From: Actinokineospora baliensis
Lineage (GTDB): Bacteria > Actinomycetota > Actinomycetes > Mycobacteriales > Pseudonocardiaceae
Assembly: GCF_016907695.1 (NCBI RefSeq)
Contig: NZ_JAFBCK010000001.1
Location: 4,011,001-4,075,000, forward strand
DNA length: 64,000 nucleotides
Direction of reading: 5' to 3'
The position numbers were made by a program, and so were the translations under genes. The notes under the pieces are model-generated. The model was not told the DNA's origin. It saw only the letters and a program-made list of their open reading frames with translations, and searched no databases. Positions within the stretch are counted from its first letter, which is position 1, and each line of letters starts with the position of its first letter. Positions 42,667-54,322 of the stretch are shown piece after piece.

Positions 42667-43836
42667 ATGACGCTGGCGCACCGGGCGGGGGAGAGCGCGG
42701 TACCGCTGTGGGGGGCGGTCGTGCCGGAGTTGGCCGGGCGGGTGCGGCCGATGGCGGGGGCGCTGATCCGGGACGCGGTGGTCGCCATCCAGGACGCCGT
42801 GCCGCAGTACCGGCGGCCGTTGGCGGGGAAGTTCCGGGAGGTGCTGGTCGGGGCGGTGCGGGCGGCGGTGCTGCAGTGCTTCGAGTTCATCGAGGACCCG
42901 CGCGCCGACCGCGACGAGTGGCTCGCGGTGCTGCGGCACGCCGGTCGGGTCGAGTTCCACGAGGGCCGCACCATGGACGCCCTGCAGACCGCGGTCCGCG
43001 TCGGCGCCCGGTCGGTGTGGCGCCACGTCAGCGCGGCCGGGCAGGACCTGGGCATCGAGGCCGACACCCTGCTGGCGGTGGCCGAAGCGATCTTCGCCTA
43101 CGTCGACGACCTGTGCGTGGTGGCGGTCGAGGGCTACACGCAGGCCCGGGCAGCCGCCGGGGGAGCACTGGACCAGCGCCGCACCCGACTGCTGCACGCC
43201 CTCCTCACCGACCCGCCCCCCAGCACCCGAGCAATAGCCGACCTCGCCGCCGCAGCAGCCTGGCCCCTACCCCCCGCCCTGTCCGTGGTCTTGCTGGACC
43301 ACCCCACCGACCGCCTCCCACCCAACGCCCTCACTGACCTAACCCACCCAGACCCCCACCTCGTCATAGCCACCCCCACCGACCCCGCCGACTGGGCCGC
43401 CCGCGTCGTCATCGGTCCCGCTGTGCCCCCTCAAGACGCCTGCCGCTCGTTGCGGGTGGCTCAGCGGGCACTCGCGCTCGTGCACCGCGGCATCCTCCCC
43501 GCAGGTCAGGTGATCCGGTGCGACGACCACCTGGTCACCCTCCTGCTGTTCGCCGATGAGGCCCTCGTCCACCAGATCGCCAGGCCCGTGGTCGACGCTC
43601 TCGCGCGTCTCACCGACAAGCAGCGGGACCGGGTCGCCGGGACGTTGCGGGTGTGGTTGGACACCCGGGGCGACATCGCCGAGGCGGCGGGCAGGTTGGG
43701 GGTGCACCCGCAGACGGTGCGGTACCGGATGAACCACCTCGACGCGCTGCTCGGGGAGCGCCTGGCGGATCCGGAGCAGCGCTTCCTGCTGGAGCTGACC
43801 GCCGGGGTCTGGGGAAAGGGTGATGCCCCCGCCTGA
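42667..43836 (+). CDS. PucR-family transcription regulator, paralog 3
   Basis: 389 residues, ATG with GGGAGGG upstream. It shares with the other two HAGRVEFHEGRTMDALQTAV, AEAIFAYVDDLCVVAVEGYT, and a C-terminal helix-turn-helix RVWLDTRGDIAEAAGRLGV, then HPQTVRYRMNHLDALLGERL. Paralogs 2 and 3 are more alike than either is to paralog 1. Its stop lies inside a strong terminator hairpin. Confidence 0.86.
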   Translation: MTLAHRAGESAVPLWGAVVPELAGRVRPMAGALIRDAVVAIQDAVPQYRRPLAGKFREVLVGAVRAAVLQCFEFIEDPRADRDEWLAVLRHAGRVEFHEGRTMDALQTAVRVGARSVWRHVSAAGQDLGIEADTLLAVAEAIFAYVDDLCVVAVEGYTQARAAAGGALDQRRTRLLHALLTDPPPSTRAIADLAAAAAWPLPPALSVVLLDHPTDRLPPNALTDLTHPDPHLVIATPTDPADWAARVVIGPAVPPQDACRSLRVAQRALALVHRGILPAGQVIRCDDHLVTLLLFADEALVHQIARPVVDALARLTDKQRDRVAGTLRVWLDTRGDIAEAAGRLGVHPQTVRYRMNHLDALLGERLADPEQRFLLELTAGVWGKGDAPA

Positions 43837-43855
43837 CGGTTCAGGCGGGGGCATC
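43822..43855. terminator. Bidirectional terminator
   Basis: Perfect 15-base-pair stem (GATGCCCCCGCCTGA and complement) with a CGGT loop, containing the stop of PucR paralog 3 and standing before the stop of the convergent protease gene. Confidence 0.88.
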
Positions 43856-43880
43856 GGGTCGGACCAGACCGGACCGGGGA

Positions 43881-46816
<2,936 letters not shown>

Positions 46817-47368
46817 CGTACCTCCCGCAGGGGGCGCCGCGAACGGCGCTGGAGGGTTTGCCGCGACCGAGCCGCACCCGCTCGTTCGCGGCACCGATAG
46901 CGTTACCGGCGAATACTGGCCCCTGTGTGATGGTCCCGGCAAGAGCGGGCCTGCAGTGGGATGTTGCCGTTTCTTCACACCTGTTGTGGCCGCACTCCGC
47001 GCTCGCCGGAAATCGCGACCCGCGATGCGGATGCGCTCCGCTATGGCCCGCACGCCCGCGCACGTTCGTCGTAGTGGTCCGGACCAAGCGCTGGTCAGAA
47101 CGGTGACAGACCGCGATCGTCGCTGTTTGTCAACAGTGAAAACCCTTGCCTACCCGGTCGGCCGATACCTCTCGCCCGCCTTGTCCGACTCCGGTTTCGG
47201 TATGTCACCGGGATTACCGGATCGGGGTATCTCCATTCGGTGGGCGGTGTACGGCGTTAATTGCGCGGCGATTTCCACGGCCGCTGCCCCCAAATCGAAC
47301 GCGGTACTGCCGATCGTGCAACGATCCACCCCTTCCGCTCCCGGCGACCCTTGGCTACGTTCCGGTAG
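46817..47368. other. Intergenic region between divergent carboxypeptidase and XRE-type genes
   Basis: 552 bases with lower G+C than the surrounding genes. I see no supported gene. It should hold the promoters of both flanking genes; no -35/-10 pair is clear enough to call. Confidence 0.5.
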
Positions 47369-48274
47369 GTGGACCCGGCCCCGCACTGCTTCGCCGACGC
47401 CCTGCGCGCGGCCATCGCCGACAGCGAGATCACCCTCGAACGCGTCGCCGAGCAACTGCGCGCCAGGGGCACCCCGGTCAGTCTCGCCACGCTGAGCTAC
47501 TGGCAGACCGGCCGCAGCCGCCCCGAGCGCCCCCGCTCGATCGCCGCCCTCGGCCACCTGGAGGACCTGCTCGGCCTCGGCGCGGGGGCGCTGCGCGGCC
47601 TGTTGGAGGCGCCCCGCCCGCGCGGCCGCTCCGCCAGGCGCACCCCCCGCCCGCTCGCCGCGTCCGCCCCGTGGGCCGACACGGCGGAGTTCCGCAGGCT
47701 CGTCGCCGAGCTCGACCTCAGCCACGACACCGCCATCACCCGGCTCTCCGCGCACGACCGGATCGTGATCGGCCCCGACCGCGCCAAGACCGTCCAGCGC
47801 ACCCGCCAGGTGCTGCGCGCCGAACGCGACGGCGTCGACCGGCTGGTGGTCACCGGCTGGGCCGAGCGGGAGGGCGGCGCCCCGCCGACGCTCACCGGCA
47901 CCCGCAACTGCACCCTCGGCCGGGTCAACGTCGACCTGCGCGGCGGTCAGGTCGCCGCCGAGCTGCTCTTCGACCGCCCGCTCGGCCGCCGCGAGACGAT
48001 CATCGTCGAGCACGAGTACCACCTGCCCAGCCCCCGCCCGATCGCCTACGGCCACCAGCGGGTCAGCCGGATGCCGGTCCGCGAGTACCTGCTGGAGGTC
48101 CGCTTCGACCCCCGCGCCCTCCCGCGCTACTGCGTCCAGTTCACCGACGTGGGCGGCCGCGAGCAGGTCAGGGCGCTGACCCTGGACTCCGCCTACACCG
48201 TGCACACCATGGCCCTCGACCTGGAGCCTGGCCGCCACGGCATCCGCTGGGCCTGGGGCACCCCGGAGGTCTAG
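47369..48274 (+). CDS. XRE-like HTH protein with uncharacterised C-terminal domain
   Basis: 301 residues, GTG start. Residues about 8-65 form an XRE-like helix-turn-helix (ITLERVAEQLRARGTPVSLA, then LSYWQTGRSRPERPRS). A basic linker follows, then a 200-residue region with alternating strands (DRIVIGPDRAKTVQRTRQVL, TIIVEHEYHLPSPRPIAYGH) unlike any family I know; it looks like a beta-rich ligand-binding or lectin-like module. Similar two-part proteins occur in Pseudonocardiaceae as hypothetical proteins. Function unknown. Confidence 0.75.
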   Translation: MDPAPHCFADALRAAIADSEITLERVAEQLRARGTPVSLATLSYWQTGRSRPERPRSIAALGHLEDLLGLGAGALRGLLEAPRPRGRSARRTPRPLAASAPWADTAEFRRLVAELDLSHDTAITRLSAHDRIVIGPDRAKTVQRTRQVLRAERDGVDRLVVTGWAEREGGAPPTLTGTRNCTLGRVNVDLRGGQVAAELLFDRPLGRRETIIVEHEYHLPSPRPIAYGHQRVSRMPVREYLLEVRFDPRALPRYCVQFTDVGGREQVRALTLDSAYTVHTMALDLEPGRHGIRWAWGTPEV

Positions 48275-48322
48275 GCGCGTCGTCGTCGCGGGTTTGTCGG
48301 GCGGGTGCGGCATGCTGGGGCG

Positions 48323-48646
48323 GTGAGCACCGAGCCGCTGATCCAGGATCCGCTCTACGCCGGGCTCTCGGCGTTGGCCAGGCAGGAGGCCACCCGCTTC
48401 GCCGAGCGCAACCTGCGGGTGCGCCGGTCGCCGGTCGTGCACGCGGTGCGGATGACGCCGTGGGTGGCCGGGCTGGCGATGCCCGCGCCCGCCTGCGGCC
48501 AGGGCTGGTCGGGCGCCGGTGCGGGGGAGCTGCACCCGGCGGCGGAACCGGTCAACTGCGGTCACTGCCTCGCCTCGGCCGAGGCCAGGGCCGCGGCCGT
48601 CACCGGTGCGTCGACCTCGCAGCCGACTTTGCCGTTCCCCGCGTGA
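48323..48646 (+). CDS. Small Cys-containing hypothetical protein
   Basis: 107 residues from GTG 48323. The second half has Cys in PACGQGW and a CxxC in VNCGHCLASAEA with a nearby His, a pattern seen in small zinc-binding proteins of actinomycetes. There is no signal peptide. Its stop overlaps the GTG of the kinase gene (GTGA), so it is translated together with that gene. Function unknown. Confidence 0.6.
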   Translation: MSTEPLIQDPLYAGLSALARQEATRFAERNLRVRRSPVVHAVRMTPWVAGLAMPAPACGQGWSGAGAGELHPAAEPVNCGHCLASAEARAAAVTGASTSQPTLPFPA

Positions 48647-49554
48647 CGCCGGTGATCAGCGTCCTCGGCGAGGCGCTGGTGGACCTCGTGGCGGCGCCGG
48701 ACGGGCGGACGTTCACCGCGCACCCCGGTGGCGGCCCGGCCAACGCCGCGATCGCCGTCGCCCGCCTCGGTGGCGCGGCCGTGCTCAGCACCCGCTTCGG
48801 CGACGACCTCTTCGGCGCCATGGTCCGCGCGCACCTCGACGACGCGGGCGTCCGGACCGTCGTGCTGCCCTCGGCCACCAACGAGACCAGCGTCGCCTTC
48901 GCCGCCACCGACGAGCACGGCGTGGCGACATACGACTTCCGCGTGGCCTGGGACGTCGACTCCGTCCCCCTGGTGCCGGGCGCCCGGTTCCTGCACACCG
49001 GGTCCCTCGCCGCGGCGCTCGCGCCCAGCGTGGTCGAGTCGGCCATGCGCGCCTCCCGCGCCGCCAAGGTGCCGGTGAGCTTCGACCCCAACATCCGGCC
49101 CGCCCTCGCCGGGCGCCCCGAGGTGGCCCGGTCCCGGTTCGAGCGGCAGGTCGGCCTCGCGGACGTGGTCAAGGTCAGCGAAGAGGACCTCGAGTGGCTC
49201 TACCCGGGTACCGACCCGGAGAGCCGCGCCGAGTCGCTGCTCATCCTGGGGCCCCGGCTGGTGGTGCTGACCAGGGGGCCGCGCGGCGCGCTCGCCGTCA
49301 CGACCTCCCTGGCCGTCGAGCGCCCTGCCCCGCCAACCGCCGTGGTCGACACCGTCGGCGCGGGCGACGCCTTCACGGCGGGACTGCTGTGCGCGCTCGC
49401 CGCCGCGGGCGGTCCGATCAGCGGTCTCGACGAGGCGACCCTCGCGGGCGCGCTGGAACTCGCCAACGCCGTCGGGGCGCTCACCTGTGCCCGCCCGGGG
49501 GCCGACCCGCCGCGCCGCGCCGAACTCGGTGTGTGGGCCCGGGTGCTCGACTGA
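48643..49554 (+). CDS. PfkB-family carbohydrate kinase
   Basis: 303 residues. GTG 48643 overlaps the preceding stop; GTG 48652 is an alternative. PfkB signatures are present: GGGPANAAIAVARLGG near residue 27, SFDPNIRPALAG, KVSEEDLEWLYPG, VVLTRGPRGALAV, and the second signature VDTVGAGDAFTAGLLCAL with the catalytic Asp. Fructokinase-type sugar phosphorylation is likely; the exact sugar cannot be read from sequence. Confidence 0.88.
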   Translation: MTPVISVLGEALVDLVAAPDGRTFTAHPGGGPANAAIAVARLGGAAVLSTRFGDDLFGAMVRAHLDDAGVRTVVLPSATNETSVAFAATDEHGVATYDFRVAWDVDSVPLVPGARFLHTGSLAAALAPSVVESAMRASRAAKVPVSFDPNIRPALAGRPEVARSRFERQVGLADVVKVSEEDLEWLYPGTDPESRAESLLILGPRLVVLTRGPRGALAVTTSLAVERPAPPTAVVDTVGAGDAFTAGLLCALAAAGGPISGLDEATLAGALELANAVGALTCARPGADPPRRAELGVWARVLD

Positions 49555-49786
49555 GCGGCGGCCATCACCGGGCCGGGTGACCGATTGTCGGGGTCTGAGG
49601 TCCGACCACCCGGCCATCCGGCCCAACATCACCCGTACGGCGTTCCATCTTCCGGGTGACGGTTGCGCCGGAGGGTCTCGCCGGGGCGCCGCACCGAGTA
49701 CGACGTACGGTGGGGGCCGTTCGCAGCGGTCGCCCGGTGTCCTAGTCTGTTCACCGTCCGTTGCCGCGTCCTGTGGAGTCAGTCAC

Positions 49787-50629
49787 ATGCCTGCTGCCGA
49801 GTCCGAACCCTGGGGAGAGCTGCCCCGGGGCATGGCGATCGACTTCGACGCGCCCAACCAGGCTCGGCTCTTCGACGCCCTTCTCGGAGGTCGGGACAAC
49901 TACGCCGCCGACCGCGAGGCCGTGGAGCGGCTCGCCGCGCTGGCCCCCGGTGTGCGGCAGATGGCCCGCGACCACCGCGAGTGGTTCTGCCGGGCGCTGC
50001 GGCTGCTGGTGACCCAGCGTGGCGTGGACCAGTTCATCGATCTGGGCTCCGGGCTGCCCACCGTGGACAACACCCACCAGATCGTGCAGCGGCACAACCC
50101 CGAGGCCAAGGTCGTCTACATCGACAACGACCCGGTCGTGCTCGCGCACGGCAGGGCGCTGCTCGAGGAGAACGACAACACGCACATGCTCGACTACGAC
50201 ATCACCGAGCCCGAGTACGTGACCTCCGACCCCGACCTGCGCCGCAGGCTCGACTTCGACCGCCCCATCGGCCTGATGCTCTGCGCCGTCACCGGCCACC
50301 TGCTCGACGACGTCGTGGCCCGCACCACCGTCCACGGCTGGATCGACGCCCTCGCCCCCGGCTCCTACGTCGTGATCAGCCAGCAATACGACCACGCCGA
50401 CGGCAGCCACTACGCCGACCTCGCCACCGCACTGCGCGACGGGTTCCGCAACACCAGGATCGCCACCGCGTTCCGCGACCGCACCGAGGTCGAGTGCTGG
50501 TTCAAGGGCCTCGAGCTGATCGAGCCCGGCCTGACCTTCCTGCACGAGTGGTGGCCGGACGGCCCGAGGATGACCCCCCTGACCGACATGAACTTCATGA
50601 TGCTCGGCGGCATGGGCCGCAAGCTCTGA
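49787..50629 (+). CDS. DUF574-type SAM-dependent methyltransferase
   Basis: 280 residues; ATG 49787 with GGAG upstream. The N-terminus has DFDAPNQARLFDALLGGRDN, the mark of the actinobacterial DUF574 family, followed by FIDLGSGLPTVDNTHQIVQ (SAM-binding motif I) and VVYIDNDPVVLAHGRALL. MLCAVTGHLLDD and VVISQQYDHADGSHY complete the fold. Many paralogs occur per actinomycete genome; substrates are unknown. Confidence 0.9.
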   Translation: MPAAESEPWGELPRGMAIDFDAPNQARLFDALLGGRDNYAADREAVERLAALAPGVRQMARDHREWFCRALRLLVTQRGVDQFIDLGSGLPTVDNTHQIVQRHNPEAKVVYIDNDPVVLAHGRALLEENDNTHMLDYDITEPEYVTSDPDLRRRLDFDRPIGLMLCAVTGHLLDDVVARTTVHGWIDALAPGSYVVISQQYDHADGSHYADLATALRDGFRNTRIATAFRDRTEVECWFKGLELIEPGLTFLHEWWPDGPRMTPLTDMNFMMLGGMGRKL

Positions 50630-50654
50630 CCCGACCGGGGAAGCGCGGCGCCGC

Positions 50655-51419
50655 TTAGCGGCCCGCGCCGACCCGGTGGGCGAGGAGGGTGCCACCTGCC
50701 ATTGCCGCTGGGAAGACCAAGAGGGCGGCGAAGGGGATCAGGCACAGCAGGTACACGGGGATGCCGAAGCCCAGGGTCAGCGCCCGCCGCCCGCGCAGGG
50801 CTCGGCGCCGGTCGCGCAGGCTGACGCCGCGGCGGACGAAGGGGATGGCGGTGAGTTCGATCGCCAGCAGCCAGGCGCCGACGCAGACCGCCAGGACCGG
50901 CACCACCGTCTGGCCGAGCACCGGGATGAAGCCGAGGGCGAACAGCACGATGGCCCACGCCAGTCCGCGCAGCACCAGCAGCAGCGCGTCGCGCAGTCCG
51001 ATCCACGCCGCTCGTGCCCAGCCGATCTCCTGGACGCCGGGGACGCCGCCGAGTTCGCGGTCCTCGACCTCCTCGGCGATGCTCTCGTAGAACGGTCCGC
51101 CGACGATCAGGGTCAGGGCGGTGAACAGCAGCAGCGACACCGCCGCGACCGCGACCACCAGCGAGATCCCGACCCCGATCCGCAGCGCGGTGCGCAAGGT
51201 CGCCGACCAGTCGTCGGCGAACGGGGTGGCCCAGGCGACCAGGTCGTCGGCGTTGACGGCGAGGGTGATCAGCCCGGCGAACAGCAGCACGCTGGTCAGC
51301 AGCACCGGCAGCGCGCCGCGCAGCAGCAGGGACCGGTTGCTCAGGACGAGGGTGAGGCCGCGGCCGAGAAGCCGGGCGCCGGTGCCGAGGTCGCGCAGTG
51401 CGGTGATCACGGGCGGCAT
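50655..51419 (-). CDS. EI24-domain (CysZ-like) membrane protein
   Basis: 254 residues with four or more membrane helices (ALPVLLTSVLLFAGLITLAV, ISLVVAVAAVSLLLFTALTL, VLALAVCV-type segments, and IPVYLLCLIPFAALLVFPAA). GGPFYESIAEEVEDREL is the characteristic hydrophilic segment of EI24/CysZ proteins. CysZ imports sulfate in enterobacteria, but actinobacterial members have no proven role. It is divergent from the ABC transporter gene with a 76-base gap. Confidence 0.83.
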   Translation of the reverse strand: MPPVITALRDLGTGARLLGRGLTLVLSNRSLLLRGALPVLLTSVLLFAGLITLAVNADDLVAWATPFADDWSATLRTALRIGVGISLVVAVAAVSLLLFTALTLIVGGPFYESIAEEVEDRELGGVPGVQEIGWARAAWIGLRDALLLVLRGLAWAIVLFALGFIPVLGQTVVPVLAVCVGAWLLAIELTAIPFVRRGVSLRDRRRALRGRRALTLGFGIPVYLLCLIPFAALLVFPAAMAGGTLLAHRVGAGR

Positions 51420-51431
51420 CCTACGGCGTAG

Positions 51432-51462
51432 TTGACCTCGACATTACTGGAGGTTTTACCGT
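51432..51462 (+). promoter_or_regulatory. Promoter of the ABC transporter gene
   Basis: TTGACC, 19 bases, TACCGT, followed by CGGGG, 34 bases before the ATG. The -10 and the CGGGG after it resemble the PucR paralog 3 promoter, so this is probably the common housekeeping type here. Confidence 0.58.
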
Positions 51463-51495
51463 CGGGGCAGGCACAGTGATCGAGGGGGAACGCGC

Positions 51496-53367
51496 ATGGA
51501 CATGCAGATGGTGGCCTGGAGCTCGCTCTACCGGACGCTCAACTCCAGCGAGGGGCGGCCGAGCGGCTGGGCCACCCTGCGCCGGGTCGCGGCCTTCGCC
51601 GGACCGCACCGCCGCCGGATCGGCTGGTTCTTACTGGTCAGCGTCGTGCTCTCGGCGCTGGCGGTGGCCACCCCGGTGCTGGCCGGGCGCGTGGTCGACG
51701 CGATCGTGCACCACGCCGAGCCGGGCGTGGTCCTCTGGCTGGCCGCGGTGATCGCCGTCGCCGCGGTGGTGGAGGCCGGGTTCGGGCTGGTGGGCCGGAA
51801 CCTGTCGGCGGGCATCGGCGAGGGGCTGATCCTGGACCTGCGCACCCGGGTGTTCGACCACGTGCAGCGGATGCCGGTCGCGTTCTTCACCCGCACCCGC
51901 ACCGGCGCGCTGGTCAGCAGGCTCAACAACGACGTCATCGGCGCGCAGCGGGCCTTCAGCGACACCCTGTCCGGGGTGGTCGGCAACCTGGTGACGCTCA
52001 CCCTGACGCTGGTCGTGATGATCGGCATCTCCTGGCAGGTGACCGTGCTGGCGCTGGTGCTGCTGCCGGTGTTCGTGATCCCCGCGCGCCGCATGGGCCG
52101 CAGGCTGGCGGACCTGCGCCGGGAGGCCGCCGAGCACAACGCGGCGATGAGCACCAGGATGACCGAGCGGTTCTCCGCGCCGGGCGCGACGCTGGTGAAG
52201 CTGTTCGGCCGCCCCGACCGCGAGTCGGCCGAGTTCGCCGCCCGCGCCGCCAGGGTCCGCGACATCGGCGTGCGTTCGGCCATGGTCCAGTGGGTGTTCG
52301 TCACCGCGCTCACCCTGGTCTCCGCGCTCGCGCTCGCCCTCGTCTACGGGCTCGGCGGGTACCTGGCGTTGACCGGTGCCCTGGAGCCGGGCGCGGTCGT
52401 GGCCCTCGCGCTGCTGCTGACCCGGCTCTACGCGCCCCTGACCGCGCTGGCCGGTGCCCGCGTCGAGGTGATGAGCGCGCTGGTCAGCTTCGAGCGCGTC
52501 TTCGAGGTCCTCGACCTGGTGCCGTTGATCACCGACGCGCCCGGCGCCGAGCCCGTCCCCGACGGCCCGGTCTCCGTCGAGTTCGACCACGTCGACTTCG
52601 GCTACCCGGCCGCGGACAAGGTGTCCCTCGCCTCCCTGGAGGAAGTGGCCACTTTGGACACCCGAGCGGGCGGGAAGGTGTTGCACCAGGTGTCTTTCCG
52701 GGCCGAACCCGGCACGCTGGTCGCCATCGTCGGCTCCTCCGGCGCGGGGAAGTCGACCATCGCCCAGCTCGCCACCCGCCTCTACGACCCCGATTCCGGC
52801 GCGGTCCGCCTCGCGGGCGTCGACGTCCGCTCCGTGACCGCGGGCTCCCTGCGCGACACGGTCGGCCTGGTCACCCAGGACGGGCACCTGTTCCACGAAT
52901 CCATCCGCGCCAACCTGCTGCTGGCCAACCCCGCCGCCACCGACACCGAGTTGTGGGACGCGTTGCGCCGCGCCCGGCTCGCCGACGTGGTCGCCGCGCT
53001 CCCGGAGTCCTTGGACACCCTCGTCGGCGAACGCGGGTACCACCTGTCCGGCGGTGAGCGGCAGCGGCTGACGATCGCTCGGCTGCTGCTGGCCCGGCCG
53101 CGGGTGGTCATCCTCGACGAGGCCACCGCGCACCTGGACGCCACCTCCGAGGCGGCCGTGCAGGAGGCGCTCGCGGAAGCCCTCGTCGGTCGCACGGCCA
53201 TCGTGATCGCGCACCGGCTCGCCACGGTCCGGGCGGCCGACGAGATCCTGGTCGTCGAGGGCGGGCGGATCGTGGAGCGGGGAACGCACACCGCCCTGAT
53301 CGCCGCGGGCGGCCGGTACGCGCAGCTGCACCGGACCCAGTTCGCCACCGAACCCGCGGCCGCCTGA
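51496..53367 (+). CDS. ABC exporter, fused membrane and ATPase domains
   Basis: 623 residues; ATG 51496 with GAGGGGGA upstream. Residues about 40-340 are a six-helix type-I exporter domain, with FDHVQRMPVAFFTRTRTGAL as the coupling region. The ATPase has Walker A GSSGAGKS, signature LSGGERQRLTIARLLLARP, Walker B VVILDEATAHLD and the H-loop IAHRL. It acts as a homodimer or heterodimer; no second half-transporter is adjacent, so a homodimer is likely. Substrate unknown: lipid, drug or peptide are all possible. Confidence 0.9.
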   Translation: MDMQMVAWSSLYRTLNSSEGRPSGWATLRRVAAFAGPHRRRIGWFLLVSVVLSALAVATPVLAGRVVDAIVHHAEPGVVLWLAAVIAVAAVVEAGFGLVGRNLSAGIGEGLILDLRTRVFDHVQRMPVAFFTRTRTGALVSRLNNDVIGAQRAFSDTLSGVVGNLVTLTLTLVVMIGISWQVTVLALVLLPVFVIPARRMGRRLADLRREAAEHNAAMSTRMTERFSAPGATLVKLFGRPDRESAEFAARAARVRDIGVRSAMVQWVFVTALTLVSALALALVYGLGGYLALTGALEPGAVVALALLLTRLYAPLTALAGARVEVMSALVSFERVFEVLDLVPLITDAPGAEPVPDGPVSVEFDHVDFGYPAADKVSLASLEEVATLDTRAGGKVLHQVSFRAEPGTLVAIVGSSGAGKSTIAQLATRLYDPDSGAVRLAGVDVRSVTAGSLRDTVGLVTQDGHLFHESIRANLLLANPAATDTELWDALRRARLADVVAALPESLDTLVGERGYHLSGGERQRLTIARLLLARPRVVILDEATAHLDATSEAAVQEALAEALVGRTAIVIAHRLATVRAADEILVVEGGRIVERGTHTALIAAGGRYAQLHRTQFATEPAAA

Positions 53368-53521
53368 TCGCGGTTCCCACGAACGGGTGAAGTCGTTCCC
53401 ACGGGCGAGGTCTTGTCCCGATAGGACAGTCGAGGATCGGTCGAAGCGGTGCAGCTCAACGGCTCGCGGCCGGTAACGCTACGGCAACCGGGGGACTTCA
53501 CAGGCAGGTCATGCTTGACCA

Positions 53522-53761
53522 ATGCCTCGATCCGCCGACACCGCAGCCGACCTCCGCGCCATCGCCGACGAGGTCTGCGCGGACCTCACCGACGCGTACC
53601 CGGCGCTGCGGACCGTGGTGCAGGCGGTCGTGCTGCAGGCCGCGGGGGAGTTGGTCATCCGCGCGCGGGCACCCCGCGAGTTCCGCTTACTGCTGCACCG
53701 CCGCGCCGACGCCCGGTTGGCCGCCATGGCGGGGGTGTTCACCCCGATCCGATCGGACTGA
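53522..53761 (+). CDS. Small helical protein of unknown function
   Basis: 79 residues: IADEVCADLTDAYPALRTVV, then VIRARAPREFRLLLHRRADA. It resembles a small group of actinobacterial proteins thought to fold as a three-helix dimerisation bundle; this is recognised by eye. The ribosome site is poor. Codon bias fits a real gene. It stands alone before a repeat region. Confidence 0.5.
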   Translation: MPRSADTAADLRAIADEVCADLTDAYPALRTVVQAVVLQAAGELVIRARAPREFRLLLHRRADARLAAMAGVFTPIRSD

Positions 53762-54322
53762 GCCCGGCCCCGGGCCTGCTCCGCCCGCGACTGGCACGTC
53801 CGTGCTGGCCGCCACGGAGGACACCGTGTCGGCGGCCGCCTTCTCGCCGGTGCGGGGTCGTCGATGCTGCCCGGCCCGCCTGCGGTGCGTCGGGGGGCTC
53901 GTCGCGGATGGCCAGGGGAGGCGCCGTGCTCGCGCGGGCGGTGGATCTCAGCCCCCTTTGTATGGCGGGCGGGGATCTTCGCGGGGGTTGTTGATGGCGC
54001 CGGTGACGACCACTGTTCGCCCGCCTGCGGCGCGTCGGAAACGACTTGCCGGGGCAGGTCATCACCGTGGATGGCCAGGGCGGCGCCGTGTTCGTGTGGG
54101 CGGGCCGTCTCGACTCACCCTGTTGTGTGGCTGGGGGGGCTTCTCGCCAGGGTGGGGTCGTCGATGGTGCCGGTGACGTCTGCCGTCCGCCTGCCTGCGG
54201 GGGCAGGCCGTCGTCGCGGGCATCCCAGGGAGATGCCGTGCTCGCGCGGGCGGTCGATCTCAGCTCACCCCTTCGTGTGGTGGGCGCTTACCATCTACGC
54301 CAGCCGCCGAAGGGGACCGCCG
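53762..54322. other. Repeat-containing region upstream of the LytS-type kinase
   Basis: 561 bases without a credible gene; most of it is the three-unit tandem repeat at 53840-54290. AAGGGGA at its end is the kinase ribosome site. Confidence 0.6.
53840..54290 (+). repeat. Three degenerate tandem repeats of about 140-160 bases
   Basis: Units begin near 53840, 53978 and 54140. Shared pieces include GGTCGTCGATG, CCGGTGACG, CGCCTGCGG, GGATGGCCAGG, GCCGTGCTCGCGCGGGCGG and GATCTCAGC, in the same order. The last unit ends 30 bases before the kinase start. Confidence 0.65.
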
